A stretch of DNA of 64,000 bases. Origin: an uncultured Caldilineaceae bacterium. GTDB taxonomy: Bacteria; Chloroflexota; Anaerolineae; Caldilineales; Caldilineaceae. Under the pieces are notes generated by a model that worked only from the letters and a program-made list of their open reading frames with translations, did no database searches and had not been told where the DNA came from. Made by a program: the position numbers and the translations under genes. Numbering within the stretch: the stretch's first letter is position 1; each line of letters begins with the position of its first letter. Positions 8,871 through 17,838 of this stretch are shown one piece after another. The stretch is taken from NCBI GenBank assembly GCA_951813625.1, contig CATOTS010000017.1, positions 45,680 to 109,679 of the forward strand. The letters run 5' to 3'.

Positions 8871-10408
8871 GTAACTACTAAGCCATTTCTCTTGGATGTA
8901 GTAGAGTAAATGGTATGAGTGATTGCATAAGACTAAGTCGTGAGCAAATAGAGCAGCTATATCAAGAGAGCCTTGCGTTGATCGAGGCGTTGCGTCAGCA
9001 GGTGGCTGGGCAACAGGCATTGATCCAGGGACTGCAGGAACAGATAGCTGCCCAGCAGGCGTTGATTCAGAAGTTGCAGGATCAACTGACGAAAGACAGT
9101 CACAATAGCGGCAAGCCGCCGAGCAGCGATGGGCTGAAGAAAGGCAGACGCAAGAGTTTGCGCAAGTCTGGCCAGCGGCCGCGTGGTGGACAACGCGGGC
9201 ACAAAGGGCGCACCTTGATGCAGGTGGCGGAGCCGGAGTATGTCGTCGTGCATGGGCTGACGGGTTGCCCGCACTGCCAGACAGAGCTGACCGACGTAGC
9301 GGTTCAGGGGCATATGAAACGGCAGGTATTCGATGTCCCACCGGCCAGCATCGAAGTGACAGAGCATCAGGCGGAGGTGAAGCAGTGTCCTGGCTGTGGA
9401 ACGTGCGTGAAGGGCGCGTTTCCCGCCCACGTGACCCAACCCACCCAGTATGGTCCCCGTCTGAAAGCACTCGCTTGCTACCTGTACAGTCAACAGTTCA
9501 TCCCCTTGGCGCGCATCAGAGAGTTGCTGACTGCGCTCTACGGTCATGCGCCTTCGGAGCCGGTCGTTCTCGCCGCCGCCACCAACTTGCCAGCCGCACG
9601 CACGCAAGCCTGGAACAGATTCGCCAACAACTGGTCGCTGCTCCTGTCGTCCATTTCGACGAGAGTGGCTTGCGTGTCGATGGTTGCTTGCAATGGTTGC
9701 ACGTGGCCAGCACAGAGAAGCTGACCCACTACCACGTCCACGACAAACGGGGGCATGTCGCTATGCAAGGCGGAGGCATCCTGCCCCACTTCAAGGGCGT
9801 TGCTCTGCATGACCACTGGCGCTCCTACCTCAAGTTTACCGACTGTCAGCATAGTTTCTGCAATGTCCATCATCTGCGCGAACTGCGCTTTGTGGCCGAG
9901 CAATACGAGCAAGCATGGGCGGCAAAGATGGAACGTTTGTTGTTGGACATCAAAGCCGAAGTCGCATCGACTTCAGCACTGCATTCTGCCTTGCCACCAG
10001 ACCGCTTGGCCGACTACGCGACACAGTACGATGCGCTCATTGACCAAGGCTTTGCCGCCAACCCCTGCGCAGCAAAGACCAAACCCAGACCGGTCGGCCG
10101 ACCCAAACAGTCGCCGCCCAAAAACCTGCTCGACCGCTTACACAAACATAAGGCCGGCGTCTTAGCCTTCATGTATGACTTCCGCATCCCCTTCGACAAC
10201 AACCTCGCCGAACGCGACGTGCGCATGATTAAGGTCCAACAGAAAGTCTCCGGCTGCTTCCGTACGCCAGACGGTGCTCATCTCTTCTGTGCAATACGTT
10301 CCTATATCTCTACAGCTCGTAAACATGGCCTCAACGCCATTGATGCCATCTACAACGCCTTTCTTGACCAACCCTTTATCCCTCACACCTCTCAGGCTTA
10401 GTAGTTAC
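8871..10408 (+). mobile_element. IS66-family insertion sequence, 1538 bp
   Basis: Bounded by perfect 14-bp terminal inverted repeats GTAACTACTAAGCC that start with the IS66-typical GTAA, and flanked by the 8-bp direct repeat AAAAATTT. It contains a single tnpC-type transposase, with no tnpA or tnpB accessory genes, as in short ISBst12-like members. The intact ends and duplication imply a recent insertion, although the transposase frame is broken. Confidence 0.93.
8915..10401 (+). pseudogene. IS66-family transposase, frameshifted
   Basis: The N-terminal part has a Gln/Leu-rich coiled coil (about residues 8-60, tandem QQALIQ-type repeats). A Ser/Pro-Lys basic region follows (NSGKPPSSDGLKKGRR), then a CxxC zinc-finger pair (CPHC and CPGCGTC). 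The catalytic half has HFDESGLRV (first Asp), HDHWRSY (second Asp) and the C-terminal FDNNLAERDVRMIKVQQKVS (Glu), all typical of IS66. The halves lie in different frames, with the change at about 9570-9590 around the LAAATN/RHQLASRT boundary. I see no slippery heptamer, so mutation or sequencing error is more likely than programmed shifting. Confidence 0.88.
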
Positions 10409-10416
10409 AAAAATTT
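10409..10416 (+). repeat. 8-bp target-site duplication, right copy
   Basis: AAAAATTT, matching the left copy next to the insertion sequence. Confidence 0.92.
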
Positions 10417-10421
10417 TATTA

Positions 10422-10470
10422 ATATCAGGCCATTCAGGACAAATCAGGCCATTCAGGACAAATCAGGCCA
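10422..10470 (+). repeat. 19-bp tandem repeat next to the IS
   Basis: CAGGCCATTCAGGACAAAT occurs twice in direct succession, followed by a partial third copy ending in CAGGCCATCC. It is part of the host sequence that the IS inserted into. Confidence 0.8.
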
Positions 10471-10839
10471 TCCGATACCCTTTTGATACCCTACCTTTCC
10501 CCGAATCGGCGCCTGCTTTGGAAAAAAACCGGTCGCCGTCCGGGCCAAATGTGGACCATACCCAGGGCAATTGCCTCTAAATTGGGTTAAAGCATCGAAA
10601 TGATGCCGCACTCTCACTCCGGTCGGGTACAGAGGCCCAAAAACTGTAGAATTTGGTGGCTCCCAGGACTAGAAGCTGACTGAATTTGACGACAGACAGC
10701 CCTTGTTGTGGCGGATTCACGCTACTGTTTGGCAGACTGACAGCGATTCCCACTCATATTCACATTTTCTTGTTCGAAATCCCGGCGGAATTGGTCTGCA
10801 AATCTAGATGCGATTGACCTGCTCGAAGTTGCCGGACAC
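10471..10839. other. Gene-free stretch upstream of the gatC leader
   Basis: No open frame with a ribosome binding site or recognisable product on either strand, and no repeats shared with the rest of the window were noticed. Confidence 0.45.
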
Positions 10840-10868
10840 TTGACATTTTCTTCAGCGAACGGTATACT
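10840..10868 (+). promoter_or_regulatory. Strong sigma-70-like promoter for the gatC leader
   Basis: TTGACA at 10840-10845, a 17-bp spacer, and TATACT at 10863-10868. This is the best consensus promoter noticed in the window. Transcription should start near 10875, about 228 nt upstream of gatC. Confidence 0.8.
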
Positions 10869-10874
10869 TTCCGC

Positions 10875-11064
10875 AATGAAAATGGATTCTTCCAGGCAGA
10901 CAGACCACTCAAAGAGATTAGCTACCTGTGCAGCAGCTTACGCAGCAACACGCGTGCTGCGGTAGCAAGTAGCTTCGGTTACGCTGCGCCGTAGGCACCG
11001 AAATGGGGTCACGGCGCAAGGGAACGCTCGGATACGCCGTGGAATCGCCCCACGGCGTTTTTTT
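10875..11064 (+). ncRNA. Structured leader RNA / candidate attenuator upstream of gatC
   Basis: Transcript between a consensus promoter and an intrinsic terminator. Visible helices: GCTACC...GGTAGC enclosing GCAGCA...TGCTGC (10921-10966); TTCGGT...ACCGAA near 10973-11002; and TGCGCCGT (10985-10992) pairing with ACGGCGCA (11011-11018). CACGGCG at 11010-11016 can instead pair with CGCCGTG at 11035-11041, which is the 5' arm of the terminator. That gives mutually exclusive folds as in an attenuator. A 29-codon frame (10876-10965) also starts almost at the predicted transcript start. It has no canonical T-box sequence, and I do not recognise a known riboswitch class. Confidence 0.5.
11034..11064 (+). 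terminator. Intrinsic terminator in the gatC leader
   Basis: 9-bp stem ACGCCGTGG/CCACGGCGT with a 7-nt loop, followed by a run of seven T. It ends 39 nt before the gatC start, so it would prevent expression of gatCA from the upstream promoter unless an alternative fold forms. Confidence 0.85.
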
Positions 11065-11102
11065 GTGGCCGCATAGTCCCGACATCCAGCAGAGAGGTCG
11101 AT

Positions 11103-11402
11103 GTGAAACTGACGAAGGATGAAGTCCGCCACGTTGCTGAACTGGCAAGACTGCAATTGACCGAAGCCGAACTGGAGGCGTATGCCGGTCAGTTGGGGCA
11201 GATTCTGACCTATGCGCAGCAGGTCCAGTCGGTGGACACGAGCGACGTGCCCCCAACGCCTCAGGTTCTCCCTCTCACCAATGTGCTGGCGGAGGATGCG
11301 CCACAGGCGGGCCTTTCGGTCGCTCAGGCGGTCGAAAACGCCCCGGATGCAGACGACGGCTACTTTCGTGTGATCGCCGTATTTGATGATGCGGGGAAGT
11401 AG
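11103..11402 (+). CDS. gatC: Asp-tRNA(Asn)/Glu-tRNA(Gln) amidotransferase subunit C
   Basis: 99-residue GatC, which stabilises GatA in the GatCAB complex that converts Glu-tRNA(Gln) and Asp-tRNA(Asn) to the amidated forms. The typical opening VRHVAELARLQLTEAELE and the C-terminal region ending in GYFRVIAVFDD are visible; the usual FxVPxVI ending is a variant. The start is GTG with GAGAGG upstream. It directly abuts gatA; gatB is not in the window. Confidence 0.93.
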   Translation: MKLTKDEVRHVAELARLQLTEAELEAYAGQLGQILTYAQQVQSVDTSDVPPTPQVLPLTNVLAEDAPQAGLSVAQAVENAPDADDGYFRVIAVFDDAGK

Positions 11403-12941
11403 TTGGCGCAGGTTGAGGAAGGCGGCGGTGCGGTTTCAGTTGGGGTGCGGGGACTGGTAAGCGCAATGTGCGGTCAGAATGCGAAGAAACAGTTGACCTC
11501 TTTGGGCGTGGCGGATGCGAGCGCCGGGCTGGCCGACGGCCGGTTCAGCTCGGTGGAACTGACACAGGCGTTTCTGCGGCGGATCGAGGATGTCGACGGC
11601 GCCCTCCACGCCTTTCTGCACACGAAGCCGGCGCAGGCCCTGGAAGCGGCCGCCGATGCCGATCGCTTGCGCGCCGGCGGCGACGGCCGCCCCCTGCTGG
11701 GCGTTCCGGTGGCGATCAAAGACGTATTGATGACCGAAGGAGTAGAGACGACAGCAGGAAGTCGCATTCTCGAAGGATTTGTGCCGCCCTATACTGCGAC
11801 CGCGGTCAAAAAGCTGGAGGCGGCCGGCGCAATCCTACTGGGCAAGACAAACACCGACGAGTTCGCCATGGGGTCGAGCACCGAGAACAGCGGCTACGGC
11901 GTGACCAGAAACCCGTGGGATGCTGAACGTGTGCCGGGCGGAAGCAGCGGAGGATCGGCGGCAGCGGTGGCTGCGGATGAGGCGCCGGCCGCGCTGGGTA
12001 GCGATACCGGCGGAAGCGTGCGTCAACCGGCAGCCCTATGCGGCGTCGTCGGCCTGAAGCCTTCCTACGGCCGTGTCAGCCGTTACGGCCTGATTGCCTA
12101 CGGCAGCAGCCTCGATCAGATCGGGCCGATCACGAAGACCGTCGTCGACGCCGCGCTGCTGCTGCAGGTAATCGCCGGGGCAGACGCGCACGACAGCACC
12201 ACCTTGCCTGCCGACGTGCCCAACTACGCGGCGGCGCTGTCCGGGGAGATCGGGGGCATGCGCATTGGGATTCCGCAAGAGTACTTCGTGCAAGGCATAC
12301 AGCCGGAAGTTGAGGCCGCGATTCGAACCGCGATCGAGCAGTTTGCGACCCTGGGCGCCGAGATCGTGCCGATTCAACTGCCCAGCACGGAGTTGGCGCT
12401 TCCGGTCTACTACCTGGTCGTGACCGCGGAAGCCAGCGCCAATTTGGCGCGCTACGATGGCATACGGTTCGGCCTGAGCGTCGAAGGCGAGACGATTTTC
12501 GACCATTTCCGCCAAACGCGCGGCGCAGGTTTCGGCCCTGAAGTGAAGCGCCGCATCATGCTTGGCACCTACGCCCTGAGTGCAGGCTACTACGACGCCT
12601 ACTATCTCAAGGCGCAGCAGGTGCGTACGCTGATCCGGCAGGAATTTGAACAGGCCTTCGCCGAAGTCGACGTCGTCCTTTCGCCGACATCGCCGACAAC
12701 CGCGTTTCGCATCGGCGAAAAGGTGGACGACCCGCTCGCGATGATTCTTACCGATATTTTCACAACCACCGCCAATCTGTGCGGTTTGTGCGGAATCAGC
12801 ATTCCCTGTGGCTTCGATGGCGAAGGACTACCGATCGGCCTGCAGCTGCTCGGACCTTCGCTGGGCGAAGAGGTCATTCTGCGGGCCGCGTACGCCTATG
12901 AGCAGAGCACCGACTGGCATCTGCGGAGACCGAAGCTGTGA
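11403..12941 (+). CDS. gatA: Asp-tRNA(Asn)/Glu-tRNA(Gln) amidotransferase subunit A
   Basis: Amidase-signature enzyme releasing ammonia from glutamine for the GatCAB reaction. The Ser-cisSer-Lys triad regions are present: the lysine in [11 protein letters not shown], and serines in [13 protein letters not shown] and [14 protein letters not shown]. The frame opens with TTG at 11403, right after gatC; ATG 11466 or a nearby TTG would remove about 20-30 poorly family-like residues, so the start is uncertain. It ends as usual with [12 protein letters not shown] and GLQLLGP. Co-transcribed with gatC. Confidence 0.94.
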   Translation: MAQVEEGGGAVSVGVRGLVSAMCGQNAKKQLTSLGVADASAGLADGRFSSVELTQAFLRRIEDVDGALHAFLHTKPAQALEAAADADRLRAGGDGRPLLGVPVAIKDVLMTEGVETTAGSRILEGFVPPYTATAVKKLEAAGAILLGKTNTDEFAMGSSTENSGYGVTRNPWDAERVPGGSSGGSAAAVAADEAPAALGSDTGGSVRQPAALCGVVGLKPSYGRVSRYGLIAYGSSLDQIGPITKTVVDAALLLQVIAGADAHDSTTLPADVPNYAAALSGEIGGMRIGIPQEYFVQGIQPEVEAAIRTAIEQFATLGAEIVPIQLPSTELALPVYYLVVTAEASANLARYDGIRFGLSVEGETIFDHFRQTRGAGFGPEVKRRIMLGTYALSAGYYDAYYLKAQQVRTLIRQEFEQAFAEVDVVLSPTSPTTAFRIGEKVDDPLAMILTDIFTTTANLCGLCGISIPCGFDGEGLPIGLQLLGPSLGEEVILRAAYAYEQSTDWHLRRPKL

Positions 12942-13157
12942 CTTTCGACTGCCAACTGAACTTGCGGGAATCAATACTTTTCCCCGCGTATAGCAATCGG
13001 GCAGCAGCCGGCGCAACCTGCCGGCAACGGCCCGGTTGAGTCGCCGGCCGTTGTGGATTCGGCAGCATAGGCTTCCTCTCGGATTGAGGGAGGACGGAGC
13101 AGAAGGACGACTTGGAAGGTTTTCCAACCGGCGCAGGCCGGACACGCTTGACAAGAA

Positions 13158-14432
13158 ATGAGTTCAAACCCTATGAGATCCCCAGAACCACTGACTGTCC
13201 CCCGGTCAATGACGAACGATGAAGATGCTGCCGTGACAAGCGGCTTGAGACGCTCGCTGGAGAGCCGCCTCAGCAGCCGCGTTAGGCGGGTGCCCCCTTC
13301 CCCCATCCGGCGCTTCTTCGACCTTGCCACGACGATGGACAACGTAATTAGCCTCGGCATCGGCGAGCCGGACTACGTGACGCCGCCGCCTATTCTGAAC
13401 GCGGGGACGCAGAGCCTGCGCGAAGGCAATACGTCGTATACGTCCAACGCCGGCATGCTGGAACTGCGCGAAGGCGTGGCGCGCAAGCTGACGGAGCTGT
13501 ACGACGCGCCGGGCTATGACGCCGAGACGGAAGTACTGATCACAGTGGGCGTCAGCGAGGCGATGTACCTGGCGATGCAGGCGCTTATCGAAGAAGGGGA
13601 CGAAGTGCTCGTGCCCCAGCCCTGCTTCGTGTCGTACACGGCAGATGTCATCCTGGCTGGGGGCACGGTCGTGGATATCCCCACCCATGCCGCCGACAAT
13701 TTTGTGTTGACGCCCGCGCAGATCGAGTCAGCGATTACGCCCCGTACAAAGGTGCTCCTGATCGGCTATCCTTGCAATCCGACCGGCGCCGTGATGAACC
13801 GCGAAGAGCTTTCCGAGATCGCACGCGTTGCCCACAAGCATGACCTGGTCGTAATCTCGGATGAGATCTATGACCGGCTGGTCTATGATGATCACGAGCA
13901 CGTGATGTTCGCCAGTCTGCCCGGCATGGCTGAGAGAACGATACACCTGGGCGGCATGAGCAAGGACTACGCAATGACGGGCTGGCGCATCGGCTATGCT
14001 GCAGGTCCGGCTGAGCTTCTCGGCGCGATGCGTCGAATACACCAGTACTTGATCATGTCGGCGCCGACCGGCGGACAGGCCGCCGCGCTGCATGCGTTGA
14101 GCGACCCCGCCGCGGAAGTTGCCGTGCAGGAGATGGTCGCCAGCTACGGTGAGCGCCGCAGGTTTCTCGTCGATGGGTTGAACGAGATCGGCCTCGATTG
14201 CTTCGAGCCGAAAGGCGCCTTTTACGCCTTCCCCAGCGTCCGTCGCACAGGCATGGATGAGTTTGAGTTTTCCGAGAGACTTCTGCGCGAAGAAAGGGTG
14301 GCGGTGATCCCTGGCAGCGGTTTCGGCGCCGGGGGCGCGGGCCACGTCCGCTGTGCCTATCCGGTCGAGATGTCGAAGCTGGAGGTCGCCCTGGAGAGAA
14401 TGTACCGATTCCTGCGGCGCATCGGCGTATAG
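13158..14432 (+). CDS. PLP-dependent aminotransferase, class I/II
   Basis: Fold-type I aminotransferase of about 424 residues that transfers an amino group between an amino acid and a 2-oxo acid. Motifs: LGIGEPDYVTP at the substrate-binding N-terminus, YPCNPTGAVM, ISDEIYDRLVY (PLP-binding Asp and Tyr), and GGMSKDYAMTGWRIGY containing the Schiff-base lysine. It belongs to the aspartate/aromatic AT group; the substrate cannot be assigned. ATG 13158 has a poor ribosome site, and ATG 13209 is an alternative start. There are 216 bp without a gene between gatA and this start. Confidence 0.88.
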   Translation: MSSNPMRSPEPLTVPRSMTNDEDAAVTSGLRRSLESRLSSRVRRVPPSPIRRFFDLATTMDNVISLGIGEPDYVTPPPILNAGTQSLREGNTSYTSNAGMLELREGVARKLTELYDAPGYDAETEVLITVGVSEAMYLAMQALIEEGDEVLVPQPCFVSYTADVILAGGTVVDIPTHAADNFVLTPAQIESAITPRTKVLLIGYPCNPTGAVMNREELSEIARVAHKHDLVVISDEIYDRLVYDDHEHVMFASLPGMAERTIHLGGMSKDYAMTGWRIGYAAGPAELLGAMRRIHQYLIMSAPTGGQAAALHALSDPAAEVAVQEMVASYGERRRFLVDGLNEIGLDCFEPKGAFYAFPSVRRTGMDEFEFSERLLREERVAVIPGSGFGAGGAGHVRCAYPVEMSKLEVALERMYRFLRRIGV

Positions 14433-14477
14433 CCAGTCAGCACACCTGCAATGGCAGTGCTTCTCGTCGCGGCGATG

Positions 14478-15986
14478 CTAGCCGCTGGATTCGGGTGTCG
14501 GCAATGGGGTCGAAGAGGGCGTGGGCGTCGGCGTGCCCGTGGCGGTTTCTGATGGTGTGCCCGTCGGCGTCGGCGTGCCCGTGGTGGTCTCCGAAGGTGT
14601 GCCTGTAGGTGTCGGTGTATCCGTCGGCGTTGGCGAGGGGAACCGCGCGGAAGGCACGAATATCTGCTCGGGCAGCGAGGAGATCGTAAGTGTCATTGCC
14701 GCCTGCGCGTCGATACGCCCATGACCGAACTTGTCGTCGCGGCCCGTATCGCCCAAGTCGGCCGCGCTCTCCTGGATGATCTCTCCCACTTCCTGAGGCT
14801 GCAGACTGGGCGCGACCGAAAGAATGAGAGCGGCCAGACCTGCGCCGTGCGGTGACGCCAGGCTCGTGCCGTATACTGACCGGTACTCCTCGTGGCTGGG
14901 AGGAAACGGGCTGTATACGCTTACGCCGGGCGCCGCGATGTCCACAAAACTCCCTGCGCTGGAAAACCATGCGTGTCCATCGTCTTTGTCGCTGGCCGCG
15001 ACCGCGACGACGCCTTCATGGGCGGCAGGATATGTGAGTGGGTTGCCGTCCTCAAAGAGGTTGCCGGCAGCCGCGAAGATGAGGACATCTTCTTCGACTG
15101 CGTAGTTGATGGCGCTCTGCATCCCCAACGACGGGCCGAAGCTGATAATGCTTATGTTGACAACATGGGCGCCCTTGTCCGCCACCCAGTAGAGTGCGCA
15201 GGTGAGGTTGCTGCTCATGCCCCGCCCGCGGTTGTCCAGCACTTTCACCGGCAAGATCTTCGCATCCCAGGCCAGCCCGGCAATGCCAAGTTCATTGTTG
15301 GCGGCCGCTGCCGCGACGCCTGCCACCTGCGTCCCGTGACCGTAATCATCGTCCGGTTCGTCGTCTCCATTGACAAAGTCATGTCCATCGACGATCCGGT
15401 CGGCAAACTCCGGGTGGTCCAGATCGGTCCCTGAGTCTATGACGGCAATCGTTACGTCGTTGCCGCCGGCGATCTTCCAAGCGCCTTCAGCTTTGATTTT
15501 GGCCAGCGCCCACTGTTTATCATAGAGTGGATCGTTGGGCGCGTCTGCATCCCATTCGGACGACGAAAGAGTCCGGTTCTTGGCATAAGCACGGCCCGAG
15601 TTGAGGGCCCGTAGGGAAAGCGGAGCAGAGTTTGCAATCGAGCCGGCGGCAAAAATGAGGTAGTCGGGCTCGGCATATTCTACTGAGGGGTCTAGCGTCA
15701 AAGTGGCGGCGGCTTCCAGTTCGGATCCGGGGCGGACGCGGTAGACGTGGACCGAGGCGCAGCTTACGTCCGACGGCTGCAGATCGAACTCCTCTGCCTT
15801 CGCAGGCAGAGACAAGGTGGTTGCGCCAGGGCGGTATTTGATCAGGATGCGGCCTGAAACGTAGGTCTCTTGCCGCCGGATCAGTCGGGGAGCTTGCGCA
15901 TCGCCTACACAGGAAGCTGCGAGAGTGTGGAGCAGAAGGAGTAAAAGGCAGATGAGAACGGAACGGACGCGAGAGTTTTGAACCAT
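14478..15986 (-). CDS. Secreted subtilisin-like serine protease (S8) with Thr-Pro stalk
   Basis: 502-residue exported peptidase. The signal sequence is MVQNSRVRSVLICLLLLLLH, followed by LAASC, which could be a lipobox. A propeptide-like region follows, then the catalytic triad in IDSGTDLDHPEF (Asp), YGHGTQVAGVAAA (His) and GTSLASPHGAGLAAL (Ser). The C-terminal about 50 residues are a low-complexity TPTPTGTPSET-type tail, encoded by an imperfect DNA repeat at 14520-14640. I chose ATG 15986 over the open-frame start at 16085 because the signal peptide begins there. It probably acts at the cell surface on external protein; the substrate is unknown. Confidence 0.9.
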   Translation of the reverse strand: MVQNSRVRSVLICLLLLLLHTLAASCVGDAQAPRLIRRQETYVSGRILIKYRPGATTLSLPAKAEEFDLQPSDVSCASVHVYRVRPGSELEAAATLTLDPSVEYAEPDYLIFAAGSIANSAPLSLRALNSGRAYAKNRTLSSSEWDADAPNDPLYDKQWALAKIKAEGAWKIAGGNDVTIAVIDSGTDLDHPEFADRIVDGHDFVNGDDEPDDDYGHGTQVAGVAAAAANNELGIAGLAWDAKILPVKVLDNRGRGMSSNLTCALYWVADKGAHVVNISIISFGPSLGMQSAINYAVEEDVLIFAAAGNLFEDGNPLTYPAAHEGVVAVAASDKDDGHAWFSSAGSFVDIAAPGVSVYSPFPPSHEEYRSVYGTSLASPHGAGLAALILSVAPSLQPQEVGEIIQESAADLGDTGRDDKFGHGRIDAQAAMTLTISSLPEQIFVPSARFPSPTPTDTPTPTGTPSETTTGTPTPTGTPSETATGTPTPTPSSTPLPTPESSG

Positions 15987-16105
15987 GAAGCCGCCGCGGG
16001 GAGGCGCCGGTACCCTAACGCCATCCGAATGGGATTTAAGTGAGAAAGATTCCTGTCGAGGACAGAATTTTCGACAGCCCGGCAAAGCTGCCCGGGAACA
16101 GAATG

Positions 16106-16111
16106 ATTATA
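16106..16111 (-). promoter_or_regulatory. Extended -10 promoter for the subtilase gene
   Basis: On the minus strand the sequence reads TGATATAAT, a perfect -10 hexamer with the TGn extension, about 120 nt upstream of the subtilase start. The -35 region is weak. Confidence 0.55.
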
Positions 16112-16119
16112 TCATATGG

Positions 16120-16125
16120 TAAAAT
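16120..16125 (+). promoter_or_regulatory. Extended -10 promoter for the amidohydrolase gene
   Basis: TGGTAAAAT reads as an extended -10 about 43 nt upstream of ATG 16168. It is back to back with the subtilase promoter. Confidence 0.5.
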
Positions 16126-16167
16126 CTAAGTTGTAAGAGGGAATCTGCCCGCACAGAAAAGGTTGAT

Positions 16168-17805
16168 ATGTCAAACGAAACGACACTGATCCGCAAAGCT
16201 CGCATAGTTGACGGATCCGGTTCGCCGTGGCGGTACGGCGACGTCATGCTGGCCGGTGACCGCATCGCAGCGGTGGCCCCGCCAGGCGCGATTCCGGTCG
16301 ACAGCTGCGCCGAAGTGGTCGACGCCGGCGGACAGGTTGTTAGTCCCGGCTTCGTCGACATTCTCAGCCACTCGATCCTCTCGCTGATGGTGGACGGCCG
16401 CAGCCTCTCCAAAATTTCGCAGGGCGTGACAACCGAGGTAATGGGCGAAGGGTGGACGCCCGCGCCGGTCGGCGGCAGAATCAGCCCGGAGCTGCCCACG
16501 CATCAGTTTTCGCAGCTGCTGGACCCGGCCTGGTCCGAAAGAATGCCCACGTGGAGCCGGTTCCGGGACTGGCCGGAGGCAATGATCGAGCAGGGCGTGT
16601 CGCCTAACATCGGCTCATTCCTGGGCGGCGGTACACTGCGCAAGTACGCCATGGGCATGGACATGCGTCCGCCGACCGACGACGAACTGGCGGTAATGAC
16701 GCGCGTTACTGCTGAAGCGATGGAGGACGGCGCGTTCGGCGTCTCGTTCGCGTTGATCTACCCGCCAAGCAGCTACGCCGACACCGAAGAGATCGTAGCC
16801 ATCGCCAAGGCGATGCGCCCCTATCACGGCATCTATATCACGCATCTGCGTTCGGAGGCGGACGCCTTCCTGGAAGGGCTGGAAGAGGCGCTGACAGTCG
16901 GCCGCGAGGCCGGCGTGCCGGTTCAGATCTACCACCTGAAGGCTGCAGGCACGCGCAACTGGCACAAACTGGCCTCGGCGATGGAGCGGATCACGGAGGC
17001 CCGCTCGCAGGGAATCGACGTAACCGCTGATATGTACAGCTATCCTGCTGCGGGCACCGGCCTGACCTCCGTCCTGCCTCCTTGGGCTGCCGCGGGCGAC
17101 AAACTATACGAGAATCTGGCCGACCCGGCGATGCGCGCCAGGATCAAAGAGGCGGCGCTGCATCCCAACGGCGAGTGGGAAGCAATGGCCGATCTGGCCG
17201 GCCCGCAGGGCGTGATGCCGGTCGGCTTTCTGAAAAAAGAAAATCTGCGCTATGTCGGCATGCGGCTGTCGGAGATCGCAGCGGAGATGGGCGTGGACTG
17301 GCCCGACGCGGCCATGGATCTGCTGGCGTCGGAGGAGCAGCGCATCAGTTGCTTCTACTTTGTCATGAGCGAAGAGAATCTGCGCCGGAAACTGCAGCAG
17401 CCGTGGATCATGATCTCAACCGACGCCGGAGGTATGGACCCAGCCTGGGCCGCGGAAACGGGGCCCTACCACCCGCGCGCCTACGGCACATATGCACGCG
17501 TGTTGGGCAAGTTCGTGCGCGAAGAGAAGATCATTTCGCTGGAGGACGCGGTGCGCAAGATGTCTTCGGCCCTTTGCGACCGGCTCGGTCTGCGCGACCG
17601 GGGACAGCTGCGCGAGGGTTTCTATGCCGACGTCGTGATCTTCCATCCGGAGACGGTCGGTGACCGGGCCACATTCGCCGAGCCGCATCAGCTCTCGGTC
17701 GGCGTGCGCGACGTGTGGGTAAACGGCGAACGCGTCTACGCCAACGGCGCGCACACCGGCGCCTTGCCGGGTCGAATCGTTAGCGGACCGGGGCGCGCAG
17801 ACTAG
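16168..17805 (+). CDS. D-aminoacylase / N-acyl-D-amino-acid deacylase family amidohydrolase
   Basis: 545-residue amidohydrolase-superfamily protein resembling N-acyl-D-amino-acid deacylases and dihydroorotase-like enzymes. The family frame VDAGGQVVSPGFVDILSHS is present, but the usual HxH metal motif reads LSH, so the first histidine is lost. GVTTEVMGEGWTP replaces the cysteine-bearing segment of classical D-aminoacylases. Later ligands look intact: ITHLRSEAD, QIYHLKAAG and the Asp in ISTDAGGM, with GLRDRGQLREGFYADVVIF at the end. It is probably a hydrolase of N-substituted D-amino acids or a related amide. It precedes the recombinase gene by 33 bp. Confidence 0.82.
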   Translation: MSNETTLIRKARIVDGSGSPWRYGDVMLAGDRIAAVAPPGAIPVDSCAEVVDAGGQVVSPGFVDILSHSILSLMVDGRSLSKISQGVTTEVMGEGWTPAPVGGRISPELPTHQFSQLLDPAWSERMPTWSRFRDWPEAMIEQGVSPNIGSFLGGGTLRKYAMGMDMRPPTDDELAVMTRVTAEAMEDGAFGVSFALIYPPSSYADTEEIVAIAKAMRPYHGIYITHLRSEADAFLEGLEEALTVGREAGVPVQIYHLKAAGTRNWHKLASAMERITEARSQGIDVTADMYSYPAAGTGLTSVLPPWAAAGDKLYENLADPAMRARIKEAALHPNGEWEAMADLAGPQGVMPVGFLKKENLRYVGMRLSEIAAEMGVDWPDAAMDLLASEEQRISCFYFVMSEENLRRKLQQPWIMISTDAGGMDPAWAAETGPYHPRAYGTYARVLGKFVREEKIISLEDAVRKMSSALCDRLGLRDRGQLREGFYADVVIFHPETVGDRATFAEPHQLSVGVRDVWVNGERVYANGAHTGALPGRIVSGPGRAD

Positions 17806-17838
17806 ACTGCCTGTCCGCCCAACTACTGTGACCGCCTG

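Noticed and set aside
9570..9590. Programmed -1 frameshift in the IS66 transposase
   Set aside because: No slippery heptamer or downstream pseudoknot is evident, and IS66 TnpC is normally read from a single frame.
10875..11064. T-box riboswitch, 6S RNA or SRP RNA
   Set aside because: The conserved T-box sequence (AGGGTGGnACCGCG) is absent, the fold has separate hairpins where 6S RNA has one long bulged rod, and the SRP GGAAG/AGCA loop is absent.
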